From positions 1 through 64,000 of the forward strand of contig CADBCV010000005.1 in the NCBI GenBank assembly GCA_902793285.1: a stretch of DNA of 64,000 nucleotides. The letters are read 5' to 3'. Position numbers and translations under genes: made by a program. Below, piece by piece: positions 32,173-40,494 of the stretch (within the stretch, counting starts at the first letter, position 1; every line of letters begins with the position of its first letter). Under the pieces are notes generated by a model that did no database searches, was not told the origin of the DNA, and saw only the letters and a program-made list of their open reading frames with translations. The stretch is from Oscillospiraceae bacterium. Its GTDB lineage: Bacteria > Bacillota > Clostridia > Oscillospirales > Oscillospiraceae.

Positions 32173-33030
32173 TCAGTTCCCGAAGACCCACAAATGGGTC
32201 ACGCCGAAAGCCTCACGGATAAAGTAGTTGAGCATCACGAAGAAATAGCCCCAAGGCGCGGCGACGCCCGCGGCGTCCGGGACGCCGAGACTTTTTGCCA
32301 TGAGCTTTGCGCGGTAAAGGTGGTAGGCGCTCGAGACGATCGCGACCTTGCCCTCGGGCTCGTCCCCGCGGGAGCGAATGATCTCAAAGGAGTAGGTGAG
32401 GTTTTCCATGGTGGAGCGCGCCTTCGGCTCCATGATAACGCGCGCGGGGTCTACCTTGTGGGCAAGCAGCCAGTCATACATGGCCTGCGCCTCGGTGATC
32501 TGCTCGCCCGGGCCCATGCCGCCGGAGACAATGGCGACGGTACCGGGGTGTTCGTTCAGATATTGCAGCGTCCCCTCGAGTCTGCGCACAAGCGTGAGGG
32601 AGGGCTGGTCCTTGTAGACCGCGGCGCCGAGGACGATGAGATAATCCCGGCCCTCATCCGCGTCCGTGCGGGCGTTTTTGATGATGAAATACTCCACAAA
32701 GCAGAAGTAGCAGAGCCCGATGCAGACGAGCGCCACCACAATGCGCCACAGAAGCGCGGGCAGGAAGCGGTGCATCAGAAGAAGCGCCGCGATAAAGAGG
32801 CAGACATAGCCCCACCAGGCGTAGCCCCGCAGGGCAAAGCGCAGGAAAAGCCCAGCCCCGGTCAGGATGCCCACCAGCGCCGGCAGATTTTTCCGCAGGT
32901 GCCAGAGCACGATCCCCGCGCTCACCACGCCGAGGGCATAGGCGTGGTAGTGCAGGCCCGCCGTAAAGCGCAGGGCAAGGGCGAGCGCCATCAAAACCGC
33001 CGCCCAGATAAGCCAGAGATATTTTTTCAT
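32173..33030 (-). CDS. YdcF family protein (DUF218) with N-terminal membrane domain
   Basis: A 285-residue protein. Four hydrophobic helices fill residues 5-125. The DUF218 domain follows: DYLIVLGAAVYKDQPSL, IVSGGMGPGEQITEAQAM, ARVIMEPKARSTMENL and VAIVSSAYHLYRA. Relatives bind S-adenosylmethionine or act in envelope polymer metabolism (the SanA/ElyC group). It overlaps the ABC-F gene stop by four bases. Confidence 0.87.
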   Translation of the reverse strand: MKKYLWLIWAAVLMALALALRFTAGLHYHAYALGVVSAGIVLWHLRKNLPALVGILTGAGLFLRFALRGYAWWGYVCLFIAALLLMHRFLPALLWRIVVALVCIGLCYFCFVEYFIIKNARTDADEGRDYLIVLGAAVYKDQPSLTLVRRLEGTLQYLNEHPGTVAIVSGGMGPGEQITEAQAMYDWLLAHKVDPARVIMEPKARSTMENLTYSFEIIRSRGDEPEGKVAIVSSAYHLYRAKLMAKSLGVPDAAGVAAPWGYFFVMLNYFIREAFGVTHLWVFGN

Positions 33031-34904
33031 TCGTTCAGCGCCTCCCAGCGCTCGTACAGCTCCAGGAGGGCCGCCTCCTGTTCTTCCTTTTCCGCCGCGA
33101 TCTCCATGAGCTTCTGGTAGTCGCTGCCGTTTGCCTCCGCCTCCCGGTCGAGCTCCGCGATCTTCTCCTCAAGCCTCGCGATCTCACGCTCGAGCTTCTG
33201 GATGGCCTTGTCGTTATTCTTCGGACGCTCGGGCTTACCCTTCTTCTCTTTGGGCTGCTCGCGCTCGCGCTGCTTCTCGATCTGCCCCACAAGGGCCTGC
33301 CGGTCCCGCCAGGCGCGAAACTCGCCGTAGCTGCCGCGGTAGTCCGTGATCTGCCCGTCCCGGAGCTCCCAGACACGGGTGGCGAACTTCTCGATAAAAT
33401 AGCGGTCGTGGGACACAAAAAGGAGCGTCTGCTCATAGTCCGAGAGCGCGTCCTCCATCCACTCGCGGCTTGCGATGTCGAGATGGTTCGTCGGCTCGTC
33501 GAGGATAAGGAAGTTGATGTCCCCACCCATCAGCATACAAAGGCGCAGCCTGCTCTTTTCCCCGCCGGAGAGGGCGCCCACGGGGGTCAGCACATCCTCC
33601 CCCCGAAAGCCGAAGGCGGCGAGACGGTCGCGCGCCTGCTGCGGCTCACACTTACAGTCGTAGAGCATGGTGTCAAGAGCGGAGCGCTCTTCGTTGGAAA
33701 AGCCCACAAGCTGGGGGAGATACGCTGTCCGCACCGTCGGGCCGAGATAGAGCCAGCCCTTGTCCGGCTTCTCAAGGTTCATGATGAGCTTGACGAGGGT
33801 GGATTTTCCCGTCCCGTTATCCCCCACGAGGGCGATGCGCTCCCCGCCGGTGACGAGCATGTCGAGCCCCGTGAAGAGCGTGCGCCCGCCGAAGGACTTC
33901 TCGATCCCGTCCATGACGAGCACCTCGTCCCCGACAAATTCGCGCTCTTTGAATTTGACATTGAGCTTTCGCTGCTGGGTGGGCTTCTCGCTGTGACTCA
34001 GCTTTTCGATGCGCTTTTCCATGGAGAAGGCCCGCTTGTGGAGCTTGTCGTTTCCCATGAAGGCCCAGAGATGCATCTGCTCCGCCGCGCGGGTGAGCTG
34101 CTCGATCTTGGCCTGGTCGCGCTCGTACTTTTTCAGCTTCTCCTCAAAGCGGTGCTGCCGCTCCTCCACATAGAAGCTGTAGTTGCCGCTGTAAAACTCC
34201 GCCTTGCCGTCATTGATCTCAATGCAGCGCTGCACGACCTTATCGAGAAAATAGCGGTCGTGGCTGATGGCGAGGACCGTGCCCTTGAAGTGCAGCAGAT
34301 AGTCCTCCAGCCACTCGGTCGCCCGGAGGTCCAAATGGTTCGTCGGCTCGTCCAGCAGGAGGATGTCCGTGTTCTCCAGGATGAGGCGCGCGAGGTTGAC
34401 CCGCGTCTTCTCCCCGCCGGAGAGGGAGGCAAAGTCCTGCCCGAGCATCGCGGGGGAGATGTCAAGTCCGTTTGCCACCCGCGCCCTGTCCACATCCATC
34501 TCGTAGCCCCCGAGCCTCCGGTAGTCCTCCTGCAGGCGGTCATACTCCCGCAGCAGGGCGGGGGACTGGTCGCGCTCCATGCGCTCGGTGAGCTCCTCCA
34601 TGCGCGCGCTGATGTCGTAGAGGCGGCGGTGGGCGTCCTTCAGCACCATCTCGGTGGTCCAGCCCTCGGGATAGACCGGGATCTGAGAGATGAGACCGAG
34701 ACGCTTTCCCGGCGCCATGGCGATCTCCCCCTCGTCCGCGCGCAGCTCCCCCGTCAGAATGCGAAAGAGCGTGGTTTTCCCGCAGCCGTTGTGCCCCAGG
34801 ATGCCGATGCGCTCCCCGGCGGTGACGGTGAAGGAGAGCCCGTCGAGCACGTTTCGCCCGACCTCAAAGGATTTTACAAGATTGTTGACGGAGAGATCTG
34901 TCAT
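33027..34904 (-). CDS. ABC-F family ATPase
   Basis: A 625-residue protein with two ABC domains and no membrane part. First domain: GHNGCGKTTLFRI, LSGGEKTRVNLARL and LLLDEPTNHLDLR. Second domain: GDNGTGKSTLVKL, LSGGEKSRLRLCML and LILDEPTNHLDI. The linker between them holds the ABC-F arm and P-site tip region. The C-terminus is a basic coiled coil (about residues 530-620). ABC-F proteins act on ribosomes in translation regulation or antibiotic protection. Its subclass is not determined. Confidence 0.93.
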   Translation of the reverse strand: MTDLSVNNLVKSFEVGRNVLDGLSFTVTAGERIGILGHNGCGKTTLFRILTGELRADEGEIAMAPGKRLGLISQIPVYPEGWTTEMVLKDAHRRLYDISARMEELTERMERDQSPALLREYDRLQEDYRRLGGYEMDVDRARVANGLDISPAMLGQDFASLSGGEKTRVNLARLILENTDILLLDEPTNHLDLRATEWLEDYLLHFKGTVLAISHDRYFLDKVVQRCIEINDGKAEFYSGNYSFYVEERQHRFEEKLKKYERDQAKIEQLTRAAEQMHLWAFMGNDKLHKRAFSMEKRIEKLSHSEKPTQQRKLNVKFKEREFVGDEVLVMDGIEKSFGGRTLFTGLDMLVTGGERIALVGDNGTGKSTLVKLIMNLEKPDKGWLYLGPTVRTAYLPQLVGFSNEERSALDTMLYDCKCEPQQARDRLAAFGFRGEDVLTPVGALSGGEKSRLRLCMLMGGDINFLILDEPTNHLDIASREWMEDALSDYEQTLLFVSHDRYFIEKFATRVWELRDGQITDYRGSYGEFRAWRDRQALVGQIEKQREREQPKEKKGKPERPKNNDKAIQKLEREIARLEEKIAELDREAEANGSDYQKLMEIAAEKEEQEAALLELYERWEALNE

Positions 34905-34925
34905 GACAGTATGCCCCTTATGTTT

Positions 34926-35171
34926 TTATCCGTCGACGGTCCAGCCGTCGCTGTGCATATCCAGGATCTGCGGGAACTTGGCGAGCTTTGCCTGGTTGTA
35001 TTCCACCTGCACGTCGGCTCTGGCCTCTCGGCCGTCCTCCCCCGTGATGGTGAAGGTGACGGTCATCCGGTGCCGCCCCTCCTTCAAAATCCCGTGCTGC
35101 TTCACAAGGCGCAGGCCGGACTTGAGAAGCTCCTGCATGGTTCCCATTTTCAAAAGCTGCAACAGAAACAT
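34926..35171 (-). CDS. Small hypothetical protein
   Basis: An 81-residue soluble protein with a likely beta-rich core (HRMTVTFTITGEDGREARA, then DVQVEYNQAKLAKFPQIL). An AGGAAGAG ribosome binding site precedes the ATG. It sits between the PBP and ABC-F genes on the same strand. I do not recognise the family. Confidence 0.65.
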   Translation of the reverse strand: MFLLQLLKMGTMQELLKSGLRLVKQHGILKEGRHRMTVTFTITGEDGREARADVQVEYNQAKLAKFPQILDMHSDGWTVDG

Positions 35172-35213
35172 ATTTCTCTCTCTTCCTGCGCGGCAAAAGC
35201 AGGCCGCACTTTT

Positions 35214-36527
35214 TTATTCCATATTCTTCACGGCCCACTGCAAAACCTCGTTCGTGATGCCGCCGGCCTTGGTGAGCCCGAAGCCGCCGCGCTCGATGAG
35301 CGTGACAAAGGCGTAGGGGTGCTCCTCATCGTCCAGAAAGCCCACAAACCAGGAGTGGGACGCCCCGTCGCCGAGCTCCGCCGTGCCGGTCTTGGCGCAG
35401 AGGGGAAGCCCGGGGAAGTTCACGTCCGCCTCGTAGTGGGTGAGGGCGTTATTGCGCATCATGCGTTTGAGCCTCTCCGCCGTGGCGGGCTTCACAAGCT
35501 CCGACACCACCGGCGTCTCGTCCGGGAGAAAGTGCGGCTCGACCAGCACGCCGCCGTTTGCGACTGCACAGAGAAAGCGCAGCATGGAGTAGGGCACCAC
35601 CATGTCGGTAGACTGCCCGATGCCGGACCAGCCCGTCTCCGGGTCGCCGACAAACTCGAGCGGGTAGCTGCCCTTCGCCGTGGGGAGCCCGTCCAGGCTG
35701 TGGTTGTCGAGAAAGCCGTAATCCCGCACGTACCGGATCATCGTGTCCTGCCCGAGGGAGACCGCGATCTGGGCGAAGGCCACGTTGCAGGAATTGGCCA
35801 GGGCCTGGTCAAAGTTCTGGGTATAGTGGCTCGCAACGCACACAAAGGGGACGCCCGCGATCTCATACTCGTCCTCGCAGTACCAGCGGCGGCTGTCGAT
35901 ATCGGGGATGCACTCGATGGCGGCGGCCGCGGTGATGAGCTTGAAGATGGAGCCCGGCGTGAAGGAGGCGGAGATGCAGCGGTTGATGAACGCGCCGTCG
36001 CGCTGCTCGCCGCTGCTGTCGAGGGGGTCCACCGAGGGGGCGGACACCATGCCCAGCATCTCGCCCGTGCGGTAGTTACAGACCAGCATACAGCCGCTGG
36101 CCCACTCGCCGATGGCTTCATAGATGCGGTTATTGAGTCTCGCGTCGTAGGTGAGGGTGAGCTGCTTCGTGCTGCCGGTGTGGGTCGTGCCGGTCAGCAG
36201 GCTGAAGCCCTGCATATTGTCCCAGAGGCGGGAGAGGATGCCGGTACCCGTCCGGCCCCAGTAGTCGCCCGTGATGTGGTAGTTTGCGGCGCGTGTGATC
36301 CGGTCGGGGGAGTAGGTGCTCACGGTCTCGTCAAAGTAGGCGAGGGTGATGCCGTTTCTGTCCACGATATGCCCGACGGCCCCGGAGTTTGCGCGGGAGA
36401 AATAGAGCGCCCAGTTTGCCCCGTCCTTAATATAGCGGGAGACATAGACCCCCATGCCAGCGACCACCAGGGCCGCGATGAGGAGCACCGAGAAGGCGCG
36501 GTTCGTTATTTTTCTCGTGGCTGCCAC
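35214..36527 (-). CDS. Penicillin-binding protein, FtsI/PbpA-type transpeptidase
   Basis: A protein of about 437 residues. A single N-terminal membrane helix (NRAFSVLLIAALVVAGMGVYV) precedes a short PBP dimerisation-like region (GAVGHIVDRNGITLA). The transpeptidase domain has SASFTPGSIFKLI (SxxK serine), SCN (in LANSCNVAFAQIA) and KTGTAELG. It pairs with the FtsW-like glycosyltransferase whose gene overlaps it. The start is uncertain: GTG at 36527 is too close to GGAGG, and the family-typical Met before RKIT is encoded as ACG here. It lacks PASTA domains. Confidence 0.88.
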   Translation of the reverse strand: MAATRKITNRAFSVLLIAALVVAGMGVYVSRYIKDGANWALYFSRANSGAVGHIVDRNGITLAYFDETVSTYSPDRITRAANYHITGDYWGRTGTGILSRLWDNMQGFSLLTGTTHTGSTKQLTLTYDARLNNRIYEAIGEWASGCMLVCNYRTGEMLGMVSAPSVDPLDSSGEQRDGAFINRCISASFTPGSIFKLITAAAAIECIPDIDSRRWYCEDEYEIAGVPFVCVASHYTQNFDQALANSCNVAFAQIAVSLGQDTMIRYVRDYGFLDNHSLDGLPTAKGSYPLEFVGDPETGWSGIGQSTDMVVPYSMLRFLCAVANGGVLVEPHFLPDETPVVSELVKPATAERLKRMMRNNALTHYEADVNFPGLPLCAKTGTAELGDGASHSWFVGFLDDEEHPYAFVTLIERGGFGLTKAGGITNEVLQWAVKNME

Positions 36528-38236
36528 ACCTCCCAGTCGGAAAGATCCTCCTCGCCGTCGGTATCCTTCGACGCGGCGCGCACGGCAAAGCTCGCCTCCC
36601 GGCGGTTGTCGGCGCTCTTGATAAAGGCCATCAGCATCCAGCAGCTCAAAAGCGAGGTGCCGCCCCGCGACACGAAGGGAAACGTGACCCCCGTGAAGGG
36701 CAGGATGTCGAGCGAGCCGAACACGTTCAGCGCAAGCTGCACCAAAAGCATACTCATAGCAGCGCAGGCCGCGATGGAGTAGTAGGCGGAGCGCCCGTGC
36801 CGTGCCGAGCGCACCGCAAAGAGGGCGAGCACCAGCATCGCCGTCACCATGATGACGCCGATAATAAGCCCCTGCTCCTCGCACACAACGGCAAAGACCA
36901 TGTCGGTGTTCGCGGCAAAGATATCCTTGAGCCAGCCGGCCCCGGCCCCTTTTCCGTACAGGCCCCCGGAGGCCGCGGCGGACATGGCGCGGGACTGCTG
37001 AAAGCCCGCGCCGTAGATATCCTCCCACACGTGGCCCCAGGTGGCAAAGCGGTTTGCGATATAGGGCTTGATGCTCACGGCGAGAAAGCCCGCCATCCCG
37101 GCTCCGGCCACGGCGAGAAACACCGTCGCAATGGAACCGGAGCGGAGGTAGGAGATCACAAGGAAGGTCACAAAGAAGATGAGCGCCGTGCCGAAGTCCC
37201 CGATGAGGGCGAGCGACACCACGCAGAAGCCGGAGAAGAGGATGAACATGCGCAGATTTCGGCGATTGAAGAGCTTATCGAGCGTGGAGGCCCCCACATA
37301 GATATACCCGACCTTCACAAGCTCGGACGGCTGGATGGAGAGCCCGCCGACATTGAGCCAGTTGCGCGCGCCGAGCACGGCGTCGCTGAAGGCGATGTTT
37401 ACAAAGAGCAGCATGAGAGCCCCGATCGCGACGACGGAGCGCGCCGCCATCGTCCGCTCCAGATCCCGCAGCCACCAGCCCATCACGGCAAAGAGCACCA
37501 CCGCCGCGACCGTCAGCAGGAGCTGCTTTAATAAATCGTCGGACGCGGAGGAGGCGGCGACGGACATGCCGAGAGTCGTGAGATAGAAGGCGAGGGTTTC
37601 GATTTCAAAGCCTGAGCGGTTCAAAAAACGCATGAAGTGATAGCAGCTCCACTCCAGGGCGATGAGCGCGACGAAGGCCAGCACGATCGCAAGCAGGTTT
37701 TTCTCCCGCGGGGCGAGGGCGTGCTGCAAAAGGAGCGCGAGCTGAAACACCGTGAGCTCGAAGAGCGTCCCCGCGGGGGAGACCCCGTGCCCGGCCCGCG
37801 TGCGCTTCAAGTCCAGCTTCTCGCGCTTTTCCGGCGTCACCGCGCGAAAGCGCAGCTTCTCCCCGCCGATGTTGAGCGTGTCGCCCGTCTCCACCGGAAG
37901 GCCCGAGACCCCCGCCTGGGCGTTCTGAATCCAGACCCCGTGGCGGGAGAAGATATCATACACGCGCCAGCGCCCGCTGTCCGTGCGGCGCAGCACCGCA
38001 TGGGCGCGGCTCACCCCCGGGGAGATGACGCGCACGTCCGCGCTCAGAGAGCGGCCGATGAGGTTTTCCCAGTGCGTCAGGGGATAGCTCTCCCCGTTAT
38101 AGCGGAGATACCCCCAGATCTCAGGCTCCGGCCGGTCGGACAGGAGCGAGCGGATGCACCTGAGAAGGATGGCGATCGATATGACGATCAGCACATATTT
38201 GCTCAACGCGAGCACATAATCGGCAAGTCCCCCCAC
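36506..38236 (-). CDS. FHA domain fused to FtsW/RodA/SpoVE glycosyltransferase
   Basis: A 576-residue protein. After one N-terminal membrane helix (about 10-28), residues about 45-130 form an FHA phosphothreonine-binding domain (NLIGRSLSADVRVI, then SRAHAVLRRTDSGRW and DIFSRHGVWIQN). The rest is an SEDS polymerase with about ten helices and signatures GARNWLNVGGLSIQPSELVKVG, GDFGTALIFF and FPFVSRGGTSLLSCW. It should polymerise lipid II with the neighbouring PBP, under control of Ser/Thr phosphorylation. GTG at 38236 is chosen for its perfect GGAGGTGATC. Confidence 0.9.
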   Translation of the reverse strand: MGGLADYVLALSKYVLIVISIAILLRCIRSLLSDRPEPEIWGYLRYNGESYPLTHWENLIGRSLSADVRVISPGVSRAHAVLRRTDSGRWRVYDIFSRHGVWIQNAQAGVSGLPVETGDTLNIGGEKLRFRAVTPEKREKLDLKRTRAGHGVSPAGTLFELTVFQLALLLQHALAPREKNLLAIVLAFVALIALEWSCYHFMRFLNRSGFEIETLAFYLTTLGMSVAASSASDDLLKQLLLTVAAVVLFAVMGWWLRDLERTMAARSVVAIGALMLLFVNIAFSDAVLGARNWLNVGGLSIQPSELVKVGYIYVGASTLDKLFNRRNLRMFILFSGFCVVSLALIGDFGTALIFFVTFLVISYLRSGSIATVFLAVAGAGMAGFLAVSIKPYIANRFATWGHVWEDIYGAGFQQSRAMSAAASGGLYGKGAGAGWLKDIFAANTDMVFAVVCEEQGLIIGVIMVTAMLVLALFAVRSARHGRSAYYSIAACAAMSMLLVQLALNVFGSLDILPFTGVTFPFVSRGGTSLLSCWMLMAFIKSADNRREASFAVRAASKDTDGEEDLSDWEVWQPREK

Positions 38237-38291
38237 AGGATCACCTCCGTTCTGAGATTGCCTTCCTCGGAGAGGGAGCCGGGTAAAGGGC

Positions 38292-38321
38292 ATTATAACA
38301 CACCCGCCCCCGTATTGACAA
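38292..38321 (-). promoter_or_regulatory. Divergent promoter for the FHA-FtsW gene
   Basis: On the minus strand TTGTCA (38321-38316) and TATAAT (38297-38292) have an 18-bp spacer, with a TG before the -10. Its -35 overlaps the -35 of the opposite promoter. Confidence 0.65.
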
Positions 38322-38343
38322 CCGTGGACAAGTCATCTAAAAT
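38315..38343 (+). promoter_or_regulatory. Promoter of the NusG_II gene
   Basis: TTGACA at 38315-38320 and TAAAAT at 38338-38343 have a 17-bp spacer. The expected transcription start (about 38350) coincides with the ATG at 38351. Confidence 0.75.
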
Positions 38344-38350
38344 AGAGCGC

Positions 38351-38707
38351 ATGAAAAAGAATAACCTTCTCTGGGGCCTGGCGCTTGTGCTGATCGCCGC
38401 CGCGGGGCTTTTGTCCTACAGGATACTTGGGCAGGGTGAGGGAACGGTCGCTGTCGTCTCTGTCAACGGGGAGCAATGGGAAAGGATTGATCTCTCAAAA
38501 GTCAGGCGGGCCTATGACCTGGATATCACCACGGAGTATGGGCACAATATCGTCCATGTGGAGCCCGGCGCCATCTCCGTCACGGAGGCCGACTGTCCCG
38601 ACCAGGTCTGCGTCCATCAGGGGCGTCTTACGGGCAGCGGCATTCCCATTATCTGTATGCCCCACCGACTCGTGATTGAGATCGAAGGCGGTGAGCTCGA
38701 TGCCTAA
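38351..38707 (+). CDS. NusG domain II-containing membrane-anchored protein
   Basis: A 118-residue protein. One N-terminal membrane helix (LLWGLALVLIAAAGLL) is followed by an extracytoplasmic NusG_II domain. VVSVNGEQWERIDLS and HIVHVEPGAISVTEADCPDQ are visible, then CVHQG and ICMPHRLVIEI, with two conserved cysteines. It overlaps the Gx transporter gene. Related pairs occur in loci for flavin/quinone redox systems. No ribosome binding site is visible and the ATG sits at the predicted transcript start. Confidence 0.88.
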   Translation: MKKNNLLWGLALVLIAAAGLLSYRILGQGEGTVAVVSVNGEQWERIDLSKVRRAYDLDITTEYGHNIVHVEPGAISVTEADCPDQVCVHQGRLTGSGIPIICMPHRLVIEIEGGELDA

Positions 38708-39200
38708 GACCCGCAGGCTCGCCCTGATGGCGCTTCTGACGGCCATCGCCCTCACGATCTTCGTCGTGGAGGCGCAGATCCCGGCCCCGGCGCCGATCCC
38801 CGGCGTCAAGCTGGGCCTTGCCAATATCATCACGCTCATCACGATGCGGCTGCTCGGGAAGCGGGAGGCCGGCGCGGTGCTGCTTGTGCGCGTTCTCATG
38901 GGCGCCATGTTCGTGGGCAGCCCCTCCACGCTCCTTTTCAGCGCGGCGGGGGGCGCACTTGCCTATCTTCTCATGTGCCTTCTGGCAGAGCGCTTCGGGC
39001 CGGACAGACTCTGGATCGTCTCCGCCCTCGCGGGCATCGCCCACAATGCGGGACAGCTCTTGGCCTGCGCGCTCGTGGTGAAGACCCCGGGCGTCTTTGC
39101 CTACGCCCCCGTCCTCGCGGCCTCCGGCGTCATCACGGGCGTCTTCACGGGCCTCGCCGCGCAGTATCTTTTGAAGGCGCTCAAAAAAGTGAAGTTTTAA
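38700..39200 (+). CDS. Gx transporter family protein (heptaprenyl diphosphate synthase component I-like)
   Basis: A 166-residue membrane protein with about five helices. The characteristic PGVKLGLANIITLITMRLLG follows TM1, then RVLMGAMFVGSPSTLLFSAAGG and GIAHNAGQLLACALVV. The fold resembles ECF-type S components. The start ATG at 38700 overlaps the NusG_II gene by eight bases. The pair is probably functional as a unit. Confidence 0.88.
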   Translation: MPKTRRLALMALLTAIALTIFVVEAQIPAPAPIPGVKLGLANIITLITMRLLGKREAGAVLLVRVLMGAMFVGSPSTLLFSAAGGALAYLLMCLLAERFGPDRLWIVSALAGIAHNAGQLLACALVVKTPGVFAYAPVLAASGVITGVFTGLAAQYLLKALKKVKF

Positions 39201-39242
39201 CCATTTATAAATTATCATATACGAAAGGCAGAAAACAGTAAA

Positions 39243-40067
39243 ATGAGTGAATGCACACACGATTGCTCCACCTGCGGCAAGGACTGTGCCGACAGAACGG
39301 CGGAGAGCTTCCGCAAGAGCCTGCGCGAGGGCGCGAGCGTCAAAAAGGTCATCGCCGTTGTGAGCGGCAAGGGCGGCGTCGGCAAATCCCTCGTCACGTC
39401 CCTGATGGCGTCCGAGATGCAGCGCCGCGGCCACAACTGCGCGATTCTCGACGCGGACATCACCGGCCCCTCCATCCCCAAATCCTTCGGCATCCACGAG
39501 CACTGCATGGGCACGGATGAGTACCTGCTCCCCGTGACCACGCACACCGGCCTGCAGATCATGTCCATGAACCTCATCCTCGAGGATGAGACGGAGCCCG
39601 TCGTCTGGCGCGGCCCCGTGATCGCGGGCGCGGTGACCCAGTTCTGGACGGATGTCCTCTGGCAGGATGTGGATTACATGTTTGTCGACATGCCTCCCGG
39701 AACGGGCGACGTGCCGCTCACCGTGTTTCAGTCCCTCCCGGTGGACGGGATCGTCATCGTCACGACGCCGCAGGATCTCGTCGGCATGATCGTGGAGAAG
39801 GCCGTGCACATGGCGGGACTTATGAATATCCCGGTCCTCGCCCTTGTGGAGAACATGAGCTACTATAAGTGTCCGGACTGCGGCAAGGAGCACGCCATCT
39901 TCGGCGAGAGCCGGGTGGAGGCCCTGGCAGAGCAGTATAGCATCCGGCACTTTGCAAAGCTCCCCATCGACCCCGCTGTCACCGCCATGGTGGATGCGGG
40001 CGAGGTCGAGTCTGTGAGCGGGGAGTATATCCGACCCATCGCGGACCTTATCGAGAAGGAGGTCTGA
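39243..40067 (+). CDS. Mrp/NBP35 family Fe-S cluster carrier ATPase
   Basis: A 274-residue P-loop protein. A cysteine motif at the N-terminus (CTHDCSTCGKDC) resembles the Fe-S-binding N-terminus of Nbp35. The deviant Walker A is SGKGGVGKSLVTSL. DADITGPSIP, DMPPGTGDVPLT and a CPDC pair in YKCPDCGKEH complete the family picture. It probably assembles or delivers 4Fe-4S clusters. It is followed one base later by a NifX-like gene, a common pairing. Confidence 0.93.
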   Translation: MSECTHDCSTCGKDCADRTAESFRKSLREGASVKKVIAVVSGKGGVGKSLVTSLMASEMQRRGHNCAILDADITGPSIPKSFGIHEHCMGTDEYLLPVTTHTGLQIMSMNLILEDETEPVVWRGPVIAGAVTQFWTDVLWQDVDYMFVDMPPGTGDVPLTVFQSLPVDGIVIVTTPQDLVGMIVEKAVHMAGLMNIPVLALVENMSYYKCPDCGKEHAIFGESRVEALAEQYSIRHFAKLPIDPAVTAMVDAGEVESVSGEYIRPIADLIEKEV

Positions 40068-40068
40068 G

Positions 40069-40473
40069 ATGCGCATCGCGGTTGCCTATCAGGACGGCCA
40101 GATCGGGCCGCATTTCGGCCATGCGGAGATGTTCGCCGTCTATGAATATGAGGACGCGGACGTGAACCGCTGCACCAAGCGCCTTGTCGATACGGGAGAC
40201 CGCCGCGGCCACGAGGCCATGGCGGCGCTCATGCGGGAGCAGCAGGTGGACGCCGTCATCGCCGGGAACATGGGAGGGGAAGCCAAGGCCGCGCTTTTGA
40301 GTCTCGGCATCGTGCCCATCGCGGGCTACACCGGCAATGCCGACGACGCGGCGGATCTGCTCATGCTCGGCAATCTCCCCATCCTGCAGGGGGAGAGTCC
40401 CTGCGCGGGCGGCGGGTGCTCCGGCTGCTCGGGCTGCTCGGACGCGGGCGGCTGCCCCGGCTGCGGCGGCTGA
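40069..40473 (+). CDS. NifB/NifX-type dinitrogenase cofactor domain protein with Cys-rich tail
   Basis: A 134-residue protein. Residues 1-100 match the NifX/NafY-like fold (RIAVAYQDGQIGPHFGHAEMFAVYEYED, then DAVIAGNMGGEAKAALLSLGI). The last 25 residues are built of CxGC units (CSGCSGCSD and CPGCGG), giving seven cysteines that could bind Fe-S or other metals. No nif genes are present, so the name is only a fold assignment. It likely partners the Mrp ATPase. Confidence 0.87.
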   Translation: MRIAVAYQDGQIGPHFGHAEMFAVYEYEDADVNRCTKRLVDTGDRRGHEAMAALMREQQVDAVIAGNMGGEAKAALLSLGIVPIAGYTGNADDAADLLMLGNLPILQGESPCAGGGCSGCSGCSDAGGCPGCGG

Positions 40474-40494
40474 GGCGGAAATGTCTGGTCTCTG

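Noticed and set aside
33408..36782. Plus-strand open frame of over 1100 codons
   Set aside because: It lies antisense to the ABC-F ATPase, a small gene and the PBP, all with clear motifs. High GC and codon bias make long antisense frames. The translation shows no domain.
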